This document shows, one piece after another, positions 24,416 to 35,779 of a stretch of DNA of 64,000 nt. The notes below the pieces were generated by a model. That model made no database searches, was not told where the DNA came from, and worked only from the letters and a program-made list of their open reading frames with translations. Made by a program: the position numbers and the translations under genes. How positions within the stretch are numbered: position 1 is the stretch's first letter; each line of letters opens with the position of its first letter. Origin of the DNA: Hibiscus mutabilis (taxonomy: Eukaryota; Streptophyta; Magnoliopsida; Malvales; Malvaceae); contig CM033726.1 in assembly GCA_019671005.1 (NCBI GenBank), forward strand, positions 1,860,001 to 1,924,000. Reading direction: 5' to 3'.

Positions 24416-25199
24416 GTTTTCTTAGGTTCCACTCCAATTATTCCATCATTCGTCATCAACCACTATATGATTCCCACGTCGAACAAGATTGACTTTCCAA
24501 CTTGCGATAATAAAGAAAGAAACAAGTGTTTGCAGTATACGTGATTTTATACCGTCTTTTATCTTTTTGGTAAATTTCTAAATGCAACCTTATCTCTAAT
24601 AGCAAACCAGCTTACGCAAATTCCAGGTTTCAAACTTGGAAAGAAATAGCCTTCTCCACCTCACTCCAAGTGGTCCTTAAATCACAATAAAAACCTATGG
24701 GTAGTTTTAATGCCTTTACAAAGAACCTTTTGGGACTAAATACAATACTCTTGGGATATTTCCTTTTCTTTTATTGATTCGAGACTGAGAATAGATACAC
24801 AGAACATATGGTATTATATTTGGTCACTTCTGGCAAAAGTTTGTTTGAATTAGGGCGACGGAGACATCCTTTCTCGCCGTGAACTGGCATCGCTTGCATT
24901 CGGCAGGGAATTTATATGCAAGGACGGTGTCAGGATTTGAGATTAGGGGACAAAACATAAATGTTTGAAAGTGAGGGAAGACAAATTCATTAATAAAGCA
25001 ATTTTAAAAAAAATTATATAAGAGACAAAAGTGTCGTCCTGTTCATATGTTTGGAGTTGAAAACTTTGGCTACAGACCGAACATATAACTCTAGAGAGAC
25101 TCTTACTATTCAGGGACTAGATAACATAAATTTTGAATCTTTGGGACTTTCTATATTTTGTAGGCTTATTATATAAATTGATTTTTTATCAACAAGAAA
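24416..25199. other. Repeat-derived spacer
   Basis: Mixed-composition sequence with no convincing ORF; probably decayed repeats. It lies within the putative long intron of the receptor kinase locus. Confidence 0.4.
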
Positions 25200-25584
25200 G
25201 TATGATTTTATTAAGGGAAATCATTCAAACTGAAACATGGTCATAGGCCTCATTAAAAACCCCCTAAGCCTAAATGGAGGAAAAGAGTATCATATGACCA
25301 TGTTATACAACGAGAAAACAAAAACACCGAAACAACACCTCGAAACACAAACACGGACAAACGTTCGAACCAGAAAACAACAACACCCCAATTCCAATCC
25401 CAACAGCAGACGCCCAAAGCCAAGAACAACTCTAATCACCCGACACCCCCTAACTCCAACATCGTTCGCAACCGAACCAGACCACCCACAACCACAACCT
25501 CTCACAACCCCACACGTTGCAACAAAACAACACTATGTCGTAGCTGCCAACCATGACGCCTAGCCAAGGCACCCAACATCCACA

Positions 25585-25665
25585 CATTACTGTGACAAGC
25601 CAAATGTCGTGGCAAGTTAACCGAGGCAAGTCAATTGTCGTGGCAAGCTAATTGTCGTGGCAACT
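25585..25665. repeat. Short tandem repeat, about 17-bp unit
   Basis: Three to four imperfect copies of caagctaattgtcgtgg within the LINE 3' region. Confidence 0.6.
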
Positions 25666-27345
25666 GGGAAGCCCCACATTGGCAAATCCATATGAGAATA
25701 TTGACTCCCTATCGACCCTTTGTTTTGCAAGCACGTCCTCAAAAACCAGAACACAAACTCACCCTGATATGGACCCAACAAATGTTCCACACGCCACACA
25801 GCACACCCTTAATCACAAAAGAACATTAAAGATAAATTGCAACATGGGTAGGAAAAACAATCTGAATCATTCAGGCATTCAAAACCAGGCTATACGAGAT
25901 ACACCCCCTTTGTCAATACATCTACAAACGTGTTAGCCTCCCGAGAGATAGGATCACAACCATGTAGTCGTAGTGTCTTCAACACCAATTTTTGTGTCGC
26001 CGAAGAACCTAACCCCCTTGTGTTCCACGACAGCACACGTAACGCGACTCCTAACATCCCCTTTCCCGCTCTTCTATAATCTTTGCAATATCTTTCACAA
26101 TTTTTCTCCTCGTTCCCAATAGTGCGAACCCTATCAATCGACCAAGCTGAACTGTTTCACGTGCCTCCCTTAGAATATCCTTACGTTGCTGTAGCGACTT
26201 TGATTTAGATGTTGGTCCCTTCAGCGAATCCCCAATGTTGCTAACCTTCTTCTGAGATCTTTTCCCTTGTTTGGTTGTTAATTGTTCTACATATGCACTT
26301 TTCTCCTACTTAGAGTCCTCAAAATTGAGTACTGCTATAGGCTACACAGGGACATCAAAATTGGTAACCATTGGCCTACTATCACCCGCCTCTAAATTCA
26401 TCGAGGCACACTGCACCAGGCAATCAAACAATGCCATTTCATTCAGCCTCAATCCACTATCCACCCCACGCACCTCCACAGGCTCGACTCTCGACACTAA
26501 TCCTACCTCCTCATCCGCAGTATGGTCCATTGAGTGTGCCGTTCCAACGCTCATACGTTCTTCAACTAGTTCTTGTATATTCTACAACTGATTATCTCGG
26601 CAATACGGTACCATACTAATAACTAAATTTTCTTGTTGTGCACTATCCCTCCGAGGACTAAACTGCTCACATGCTACCTCTCTATCACACTCCACATCCT
26701 CCTTCCGCTCACTCGAAGCACAATGCTTGTGTTCTTCACAGTCCATTACCTTCTGATCCTTGACACCGTCATCCGATTGCAGCTCATCATCAATACTCTC
26801 TTCATCAGACTCACATGCCCCTCACAATTGGCACACACTAGTTGATCTACATATGGTTCTATCTCCATTACATGTGCTCGAAATGCCTCGCCATTTACTT
26901 GTATTTCTATAATTTCATCAATCTGCTCCAATTGTGAGGTCTCAATGAGAATCCATCCTCGTTCGAATGAATATAGCTCAAGATTTAAATCATCACATCT
27001 GATCATACTTCCCCAAAGCGAAGCCACATTATCAAAAGTCCATCGCGACCAGACATGAATCGGCAGTCCACTAATCGCTAACCACACACGTCGATTCCCC
27101 GAATCCAAACCAAATATTTCGCACACTTATAAACCATTTATCAAGCGCCATGTTATCGAGAACTCGTCTTCTAACCTCCAGACTCGTAAACATTAACTAT
27201 AGTCGAGACCCCACAATACGCATTATTGAAAGACCTTCAATTCCCGTCACCTTTAATTCTCTCGCCAACACTGCGATTCCAATTGGGAAACGACACCACG
27301 CGATCGCACAGCTTTTCAAAACCTCAACTTTATCTGTGGCGATCA

Positions 27346-27407
27346 CACCCTGTACAACCCGAATCCTCTTCTCCTACACCCTGTACAACCCGAATCCTCT
27401 TCTCCTA
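27346..27407. repeat. Tandem 31-bp duplication in the LINE
   Basis: The string caccctgtacaacccgaatc plus cttctccta occurs twice head-to-tail. This is a local duplication inside the decayed ORF1 region. Confidence 0.8.
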
Positions 27408-27885
27408 TTGTGCCTCCCCAGACTGCGCATTCAACTATTTCACACTCTTCAACCCCGCTCTATCTTTTCGTTTCCAATAGTAATCTCGAGACGCTCCACG
27501 AGCAAAAGAGACAGTAATCTGCGATCCATATATCCACTTACCATGCAAACGCTCAATAACCCGCCTAGCCTCCATCTCCGTCCTCATACGAACAAATCCA
27601 AACCGCAGACCATCTCTTGCTCTTTTCACCGGAACAAAGACATCCATCACTTGTCTGTGCCGATCAAATACCTGCCATACTCCCTTCCAATGAATCTGAT
27701 TCGAAAGATGACCCACAAAGATAGTTCAGCATCGCCAGCGTCTGTCATTGCTCTTGTTCATTGTTTTTGATAATTTTTCAAATCAAATCTGTTAACTTAT
27801 GCTACTTACCTAACTTCACTTATCGAATTCAATTCTTGTATCACAATCGCATGGCATTTAAAGAATAAGCCCCAATATTTTCGTT

Positions 27886-28190
27886 GTTCATCAAATCAAA
27901 TGACAGTAGTGAAGACAAAGCTGACCTATTTGAAATCGAGCCCCCAAAATTGCCTTCTGAATCTGAAGAGAGAACTAAGACTTTACAAAAACCCTTGCTC
28001 GATCTCAATAATATACCGTTTGATTGAGGTGCTTTTTGGATATACTGTTTCTAGTGATGTTGCGAGGTCTTCCGTCATTCGGATTCATCAAAAGAGAAAT
28101 TGTAGGAGCTCGGAAGGCACGAATACTCGTCAGGAAATCATAGAAAGTGAAGGGCCCAACCTTAACTTGCTGAAGCTTATTATATAAATT
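27886..28190 (+). pseudogene. Possible exon remnant encoding an acidic tail with LDLN
   Basis: The plus frame reads SNDSSEDKADLFEIEPPKL, then SESEERTKTLQKPLLDLNNI, and stops at 28025-28027. Codon-like composition continues past the stop for about 50 codons (GYTVSSDVARSSVIRIHQKR). LDLN is an EAR-type repression motif in plant regulators, but four residues alone are weak evidence. The source gene is not recognised. It may be a captured or retroposed gene fragment next to the LINE. Confidence 0.25.
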
Positions 28191-28424
28191 GATATTTGAA
28201 ATTAACATTTTTTTTCCAAATTAATTCCTGATGTTTTTAAAATCGAGACTTGAACTAAGAAAAAAAAAATCAAATTGATATCTAAACTTGTAAAAGAAAA
28301 TATTAATTTGGTATATCATGTTAGTGTAGTATTTTCACAAGCAATTAGAATATGACATGTGACACTTAATCTCATCATTTTAATCGGTCAATGTCATGTA
28401 CGCAATTTGATTGGTTGTTAATAG

Positions 28425-28586
28425 AGGCGGAGCCATAAATTTATTTAAGAGTGTCATTTTTAATGATACTTAAGGGTTAATTATTTATAAAGGAATGCCA
28501 TTTATATATATATTATTTTTATATGCAAATTATATAGGGAAAAAATTCAAAACACCTATTCTTGCACGTCACGTGGCTCCGCCCAT
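28425..28586. mobile_element. Small MITE with ggcggagcca termini
   Basis: The left end aggcggagccataaattta and right end acgtggctccgccc form inverted termini around an AT-rich core of about 140 bp. This is a common short plant MITE layout; the superfamily is unassigned. Confidence 0.55.
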
Positions 28587-29852
28587 GATTGTTGAAATAC
28601 CAAGTAAACTTAGATACCAATATGATAATTTTTTTCAAGTTTAAATATGAATTTGAGATAAATAAAAGTTCAGGTAATAATTTGAGAAAAGTTATCAAGT
28701 TTGGGTACTGATTAGAATGATAAACCCATTATTAATATTTTTAAAACATTTTTTTAAAAAAGTGATTTTTTTGTATAACTACCGATATCTAATTCATTAA
28801 TCGACTAATCTAGATTAGGTACTGCATAAATCTATTATGAAGTAATTCTCTCAACCTAATTTGTTTTACTCACAACGTCAACATTCGTACCCTTAACCTT
28901 GCTCAAAGAATTTTTTAAATTCAATTTTTCAGAACTTTCATAAATCTTTAAAACATTTTTTTAAAAGTTTTGAAATATTTTTTTACCTTTTAAATGAAAA
29001 GGAGTTAAACTATAGGTTAGTTGCACAAATCTTCGATAAAAGATTAAATTTGACTAAAAGTTTAATTTAACATGAATCTTTTTAAAGTGATATAAATCAT
29101 ATTTAAAATATATTGACCAAATTTTAAACATATATACACATGTTATATTAACAATTTGGATCTAACGTATTAAAAGAAATAATTTAATAAATTGTCTTAG
29201 CGACCAAAATCTCGTCCTTTGTCTTCGTCCTCTTCTCTTCACCCTCCTTCTCCTCCTTTATCTCCTTTTACTTCTTCTCAAAATCTCGTGTTCAAGAAAC
29301 TGATAACGGCTTAGTGACCAAAATATAAAAAATAAATTAGTATTTTTGTCAAAGTTCAAGGAATAAATTATAAACAAACCTTTTTTACTAACATGCCACC
29401 TCACCCCAATTAAGGAGGATTAACGGCTTAGTGGCCAAAATTTAAGAAATCCATAACGTAAGTGATCAAAACGTTATTTTTTTTATTTTTTAACCTACTA
29501 GATCACTTTTCCATTAAATATTAACAGTGATAAACGTTCCATAAGTTTACACAACGAAAATATAAGTGGCCATAACGGTATTTTTTAAAATTAGTGACCA
29601 AACCATTACAGTAGTTTACCCTAATTTCAAAGGTAAACTTTGACCGTCTCTTTACATGCCGCAATCAAAGTCATGAATATTCCTTCTTTCACACCACTGT
29701 CCGAATGATACGTCATAAGTCTGGACCCTATTCTCTGTATCGTTTTCTATTCTACTTTCGCTTTCATTCTAAGTGCCAACTGCCAAGCTCCAAGTAGTGA
29801 AAGACTTTGAAATCATTTTAGTCTACTTTTCTCTGAACGTTTCAAACAAGCT
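28587..29852. other. AT-rich spacer upstream of the second ectodomain
   Basis: It includes decayed 'gcttagtggccaaaat' motifs (29330-29620), related to the foldback family at 31169 and 52253, but without clear ends. From about 29640 the composition rises toward the second ectodomain's 5' region. Open frames here are not convincing as genes. Confidence 0.4.
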
Positions 29853-31168
29853 ATGCAATCGGTGTTTGAAGTCAGAAATATCGCTGTTTTGAGTTTTAAA
29901 AATCTTTGCACCGCTCAAAACGATGAAAACCCCACTGTCCTCATCTTCCAATCCCGTTTTTGGTCAAGTCTTTTTGTCTCTACATTCCCTGGGCAATTTT
30001 CGTTAAGCCTCAAGAAGGAATACTACTATATGAAGTATGAGAAAGCTCAAGTGAGACAACTTGGCTCTGCTTATGATATCTTCAAATGGCTCCTCCTATC
30101 ATTCCTTTCCTGGTTTTGATTGTCCTCTCCCAATTCTCGCTTCTTCACTCGGTTGACGATGACAGAAACCGCAGCCGCCCAGATTGCCCAAGCTTCCCTT
30201 GCGGAAAACTTGGTGACTTAAAATTCCCATACACTCAAGGGAAACCCCCTGACTGCGGGGTGTTTGTAGTTAATGGTTGCAACAGTACCAACCAGAGTGC
30301 GCAGGTGCAGCTAGAACAGGGAGGACGATGGTACGAAGTTAATAAAATCTCCCAAGGTGATACCCTTACCATTTACGACAAAACCCTAGCCAAGCACTTA
30401 AAGCAGAGGGATTGTCACTCCTTGAACAACTTGAGTCTGCCAAATCTTCCATATGTCTCTTTCGAAATTGCTCCCAATATAACCTTGTGTAAATGCAAAA
30501 CCGGTTTGAATGTTAGCCTTCCAAAAGCAGAATTCAGCCACACAACCTGTGACAATTACTCTATATACCATCGTCGACCGAAGCCACCACCAAGCGGCCG
30601 TGATACGAATGAAGACGATAGACTGTCAAGCCTTTGTCCTTGTCCAACTATTCAGCTCCCTCTTACCGACCATCCACAAAATAACGGCGACTTGTTTGGT
30701 CTATTAACTCCCAATATATCTGTCAAATTTCGCATAAAACATCGTTGTTGGCAGCGGTGTCATTCGAACGGCAGTAGATGTCTAGCTAGAATCCAGAGTT
30801 TTCACTGTAGCAATGAAAGTTACCGTAAAGAAACAGGTACTATATCCAGATCAGCATTTCAGTACTCTATTTTTTTATACTACAGGGTCTGTTTCTCATT
30901 TCCGGCAGATGATGCATTTACGAGGAAATCGTGACTTGGTTTTTGACTTGTGAATGATCATCACTTGCCTCCATAACCTAACATTCTTCTTGTTTGCAAC
31001 TTGAATTGTAGGGACGAACAAAATGGGATTGAATCTCGGAGTCGGACTAGGTAATCTCTTTCTTCCTCAAATCTCTTGTTTATCAACTTTGTTCTTTTTT
31101 TCAGTAAGAAAAATAGCGACCATACTTTTTAATATTGCTGATTATGTCATAAGCATCATTTATAATAA

Positions 31169-31922
31169 GGGTAAACTACATAAGTAGTCACCGAACTATA
31201 GTTTCTTTCTTATTTTGGTCACCGAACTATTTTTTTGGCAAAAACATCACTAGCGTTATGTTTCCTTCCTATTTTGGTTACCGGCTGTTAAGAACTTAAC
31301 GGTTTTGCTGACGTGGAATTTTATTTTATTTTTTTAATTTTCCATGTCATTTCTTCTCTCTCATCGTAAGTAATATATATTATTTTATAATATTTTTATT
31401 CAAACTAACAGGATGGTGACACGTGTCACTGCCTATTAGTGGAATAAAAGGAATGAAAAATTAAGCCCTTTATGCAGCCAGAGAGATTCAACTAATAGAC
31501 AGTTACATGTGTCACCATCCTATTAGGCAGTTACACGTGTCACCATCTATCTGGCTGCATAAAGGGCTTGATTTTTCATTCTCTTTATTCCACTAATAGG
31601 CAGTTACACGTGTCACATCCTGTTAGTTTAAATAAAAATATTATAAAATAACATATGTTGCTTACGAGGAGAGAGAAGAAATGACATGGAAAATTAAAAA
31701 AATAAAATAAAATTCCACGTCAGCAGAACCGTTAATTTTTTAACAGCCGGTGACCAAAATAGGAAGAAAATATAACGTTAGTGATTTTTTGCCAAAAAAA
31801 ATAGTTCGGTGACCAAAATAGGAAGAAAACATAACGTTAGTGATGTTTTTGCCAAAAAAATAGTTCGGTGACCAAAATAGGAAAGAAACCATAGTTCGGT
31901 GACTACTGGTGTAGTTTACCTC
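31169..31922. mobile_element. Foldback element, gggtaaactac family, 754 bp
   Basis: The ends gggtaaactaca and tgtagtttaccc-like (tgtagtttacctc) are inverted. The flanks carry a perfect 8-bp direct repeat tataataa (31161-31168, 31923-31930). The interior is a long palindrome: gtcaccgaactatagtttct / aaccatagttcggtgac; caggatggtgacacgtgtca repeated in both orientations; gcagccagaga / tctggctgc. It lies in intron 2 of the receptor kinase and has no ORF of interest. Confidence 0.8.
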
Positions 31923-31939
31923 TATAATAATCATAGAAC

Positions 31940-33345
31940 AAAAATCTATTGTCCTTTTTGGTGCTCATTTTCATGCTCTAGCCTTAACAAAATTAAATTT
32001 TAAATATTAACCCTTAATTCTAAATACTGAACCCTAAACTCTACACCTTAAAAAATATACACTACTCTCAATTTTCTAAACCCTAATCATAAACAATTAT
32101 ATGATTTATTAGAAAATGCGCTAGTATTGGAGCATAGATAGGGAAATCAATTTTTTTTTAACAATTTCTACCTAAGGTAGGATGAAAGGGGAATTTGCTC
32201 CTAACGGGTTTTCTACCCACAACATAAGGGAAAGAGAAGAGTGTCAACTGAGAGTTTTAACCGCTTGCTTTAGAGATTGTTGGCAATTTTATTATTAACT
32301 TTATAATTGAAAAATTAAAATATTTTATAATATCTTTTCTAAATTAAACTGTATTAATATAATTTTTTAAAATGATTTATTGATATTAAAATAAAAAATA
32401 TTTTATGCACTAGCGTTGGAAAGTTTTTCCCCACGAACATGCTTATTTATGTTTTAAAACCTAAAATTTAAATCCATAATACTAAATGCTAGGATTCAAA
32501 CTCATACAAGATGAGACAATATGAGCATTATTGGCCACTAAACCAATTAATTGATCTCATTTAATAACCATTTAAATCCTTATAAATTTAAATATTATAA
32601 AAACTATTTTTTTTACAAATCCTAAATCTAATTTTAATTCTACCTAGAAGTGAGGAGAATGAGGAACTCCACGAAGGAAGGGAGTAATCTTAGTGGGTCT
32701 AAAATCTATGACCTAAGAGAATATGAATGAATAAAGATTAACAGCTTAACCAACTGGCTAAACATGCTTGCTCTAAAAATGTATTCTTTTTAATTTTGAG
32801 TTTAAAAGACAATAAATTATTTTTTTAAAAGCGAAGTAATTTTACCTATCCAATGTCTAATCCTAATTCTGCCACTTCTTAAGAGTTTATACTTTAATAA
32901 TACATTTAAAATTGCATATAAATTCTAATTTCGTTTATAATATGATACACTAATTTTTATTGTGTAATTGAATAACTATTTTTTAAAAAAAATTATATTA
33001 CTAAATACCATTATCGTTGTAAAATCATTTTCTGTATAAAATACATAAAAATAGTAGTTGTCTAATAATAAAACATGTTTTTAAAATTTATAATTAATTA
33101 AAAATAAAATTTTGTAAAAACAATTAAATCAAAAGTTATTATTTCATGCATTGGCAATGAAAAATAGTCCACAAGCATGTCTAATTTTACTTTAAGAATT
33201 AAAATTTAGATCACTAATCATGGAACTCTAGATCCTAAACACTAACATCTAAACTCTTAAACCCAAATTCTAAACCCTAACAGCTAAACTATTAAATCTA
33301 AATTTCAAACCCTTAAACTCATACACAAATCTATTTTTATCCTTG
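31940..33345. repeat. Cluster of decayed repeats in the receptor intron
   Basis: Telomere-like AAACCCTAA hairpin-MITE pieces lie at about 31975-32130 and 33180-33320. Between them are tRNA-like segments read on the minus strand: about 32160-32290; 32490-32575 (minus-strand ggtttagtggccaataa ... gagtttgaatcct); and 32640-32770 (minus-strand gtttagccagttggttaagc ... ggtcatagattttagaccc). These resemble A-box and B-box pol III promoters of SINEs. Confidence 0.4.
32640..32770 (-). mobile_element. Candidate tRNA-derived SINE
   Basis: On the minus strand, tagccagttggttaagc resembles a tRNA A box and aggtcatagattttagaccc resembles a B box, about 40 bp apart. There is no cloverleaf-complete tRNA, so a SINE or tRNA-related relic is more likely than a tRNA gene. 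Confidence 0.4.
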
Positions 33346-34133
33346 GGGCTGCCCCACCCAATTTTTTAACTAAAAATATAATGAGAATTTTGTCTATTTG
33401 GACCCCCTAATTTCAATTTTTTTGAATTTTTTTCTCTCAATTTTATGGTCTGTTATACTTTATTCTCTTAATCTTAATTTTTAACTTCGTCCATACTTAA
33501 ACTAAAACATCTAAATCCTAAATTGAATATGCTCGTGAAAAAGTTCACTACAAAATATTTTCTCTAAATCAAAATAAAAAAATAATTTAATGATCAATAT
33601 ATCTCCTAAACCAACAAATCCTTTTGGTTGTCCATCTTGTCAGTCTCCAAATGGCGAGAAATTATATTTTAAACTTAAGTTATTATATCAGTCATGAGCG
33701 TTAATTTCAACTAATAAAAAATATTTAATTTATTTTTTATGTTATTAACTTAATTATATAATAACTTAAAAAATGTTTTTCAAATGAAGTAAAAAAGCTA
33801 GTGAAAGTTTATTTGTTGAAAAAAACGATGAGAGAAAAAAAATGATGAATTAAATAATTTTAATTGGTTGAGACCAAAATATAATTTTTTCCGTGACATA
33901 GTTGTCTCTTCTGAACCGGAACTTCCGACACACAAACTCAACCATCAAAACTGCAAGTCAACATTGGCCCAATGATTTGCTTCTAATCGTTTATGTCCAA
34001 ACCAATTTCGGTGTTACTTGTTTGGAAATTTAAGACGAATTTCCACTTGAAAAAGTTAATTGTAAGGTTTACTTGTGAAACTCTTCTTTCAAGTTTGACC
34101 TGGGATTCTTAATATCTTCCGGTTGAATTCCAG
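33346..34133. other. AT-rich remainder of receptor intron 2
   Basis: Nothing recognisable until the polypyrimidine/AG acceptor at 34132-34133 (ttgaattccag) before the transmembrane exon. Confidence 0.5.
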
Positions 34134-35321
34134 TGACCGTTTTCCTTGTGATTTACGTAGGAATTGGATCCTCCCTCGTTCTCATGATACTGCTGTTGAG
34201 CATATTCGTCTTCTGGCGTCGCCGTCGAAACAAACAAAAACATGTCTCTTCATCCGATTTCTCGTCAAAATTTGACCTGGAAAACAACACTACTGTCTGC
34301 TTTGGAGTTCCCATTTTCTCCTATAATGAACTTGTGGAAGCCACCAATAATTTCGATGATCACAAAGTGCTTGGCGATGGTGGATTTGGGACTGTTTACT
34401 ATGGTAAGGACAATATGAACTACATGTTTAGTTTCTTATATAACAAAATGTTTGTTCTTTGGCTCGGTGTAGGGAAGCTCCGAGATGGGCGAGAAGTTGC
34501 GATCAAGAGACTATACCAGCACAACTTCAGACGGCTCCAACAGTTCATCAACGAAGTCGAAATCTTAACCCGCTTGCGCCATAAGAATCTGGTCTCTCTA
34601 TATGGTTGCACTTCGCGCCGCAGCCGGGAACTTCTCCTGGTTTACGAGTTCATTCCTAATGCCACCGTTGCTGATCATCTCCATGGTGATCTTGCACGGT
34701 CCAGTTCGCTCACTTGGTCCGTTCGAATGAGCATCGCGATAGAAACCGCGGCTGCATTAGCTTATCTCCATGCGTCTGATATCATACACCGTGATGTCAA
34801 GACTAACAACATTCTCCTGGATGATAATTTTTCAGTCAAAGTAGCAGATTTCGGGCTTTCTCGTTTGTTCCCGAACGATGTCACACATATATCAACTGCT
34901 CCACAGGGGACCCCTGGCTATGTCGATCCGGAGTATCACCAATGTTACCAACTTACCGAAAAGAGCGATGTCTATAGCTTCGGAGTTGTAATCACTCATT
35001 TTTTTTATCTGTAAATACATATTAGTATTGCATGTATACTTATTATATTATATGTTTATTATTTGCATGAGTGTTACTAATATATATAAGGTGTGTGCAT
35101 GTATATTATAAGCTATGTATGTATACGTATTAATGGTGTATGTGTGTCGCGTATGTATCTATAGAGTATGAGCGTATTTGTTTAATGTGTGTAGAGGTTA
35201 TGTTAATTATGTGTATGATTATATATATACATGTTTGTTAGTATGTTACATTAATGTTTGCATGTGTATTCGTATGTTACACTTATATGGGTGTGCACGT
35301 GTACGTATGTATGTAATATCA

Positions 35322-35355
<34 letters not shown>

Positions 35356-35356
35356 T
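35322..35356. repeat. (ATT)n microsatellite
   Basis: About eleven consecutive ATT/TTA triplets inside the LTR-type insertion. Confidence 0.9.
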
Positions 35357-35530
35357 GGACTAGTGTAAAATAAAATCTAAAATATAAAACCCAAATATTA
35401 ATTAACAGTCCAATCCAAATTATTACAAAAACCCAAAAATATATTACAAGGCCCATATTGGTCTGACCCAGTATATTAAAAACCTTAAAAACTAAGTCCG
35501 ACCCCTCTTTTATCTTGCAGCCGCCGTCAT

Positions 35531-35569
35531 TTTGGACCGTTGGATCAAGTCTTGATCCAACGGTCCAAA
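35531..35569. repeat. Perfect 39-bp palindrome (19-bp arms, 1-base centre)
   Basis: The arm tttggaccgttggatcaag is followed by t and then its exact reverse complement. It shares the core ccgttggatc with the palindrome at 35752-35779. Confidence 0.9.
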
Positions 35570-35751
35570 TCAGTCCAAGATAATCCACCGGCGCGCGTGT
35601 GATGTCACTCTCGCACCGTTCGAATGCTCACTCGCGCGTAACGACGCACGCGCGCGAGACCGTTCATTACCCTCACCACGTGTCGTCATCTCCAGCAAGT
35701 ACCACGCATTTCAAGGCTCGATCTAGGCCGCTCATCCCCCATGTAATCACA

Positions 35752-35779
35752 GCCGTTGGATCAGATCTGATCCAACGGC
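35752..35779. repeat. Perfect 28-bp palindrome
   Basis: gccgttggatcaga is followed immediately by its reverse complement. Pairing extends outward for three more bases (cac/gtg) after one mismatch. Confidence 0.9.

Larger units (their letters stand above)
25200..27770 (-). mobile_element. LINE remnant with RRM-type ORF1
   Basis: Minus-strand order: an RRM-like domain at 27716-27435 (IHWKGVWQVFDRHRQVMDVF, then LRFGFVRMRTEMEARRVIER). A second ORF1 segment lies at 27126-26746 (NRRVWLAISGLPIHVWSRWT). Acidic linker segments follow, then a 3' end near 25235-25290 shared with the LINE fragment at 17585-17830. Stops and frameshifts break it throughout and no reverse transcriptase is seen. It sits inside the putative long first intron of the receptor kinase locus. 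Confidence 0.7.

Noticed and set aside
27435..27716. Stand-alone RRM gene
   Set aside because: The RRM matches the N-terminus of plant LINE ORF1 and sits in a decayed LINE with other ORF1 pieces and a LINE 3' end.
29853..30119. 88-codon ORF before the second ectodomain
   Set aside because: It overlaps the true start in another frame and has no signal peptide or family match; more likely 5' UTR or promoter sequence.
32640..32770. Functional tRNA gene
   Set aside because: A/B-box-like words are present but no full cloverleaf or anticodon arm could be drawn.
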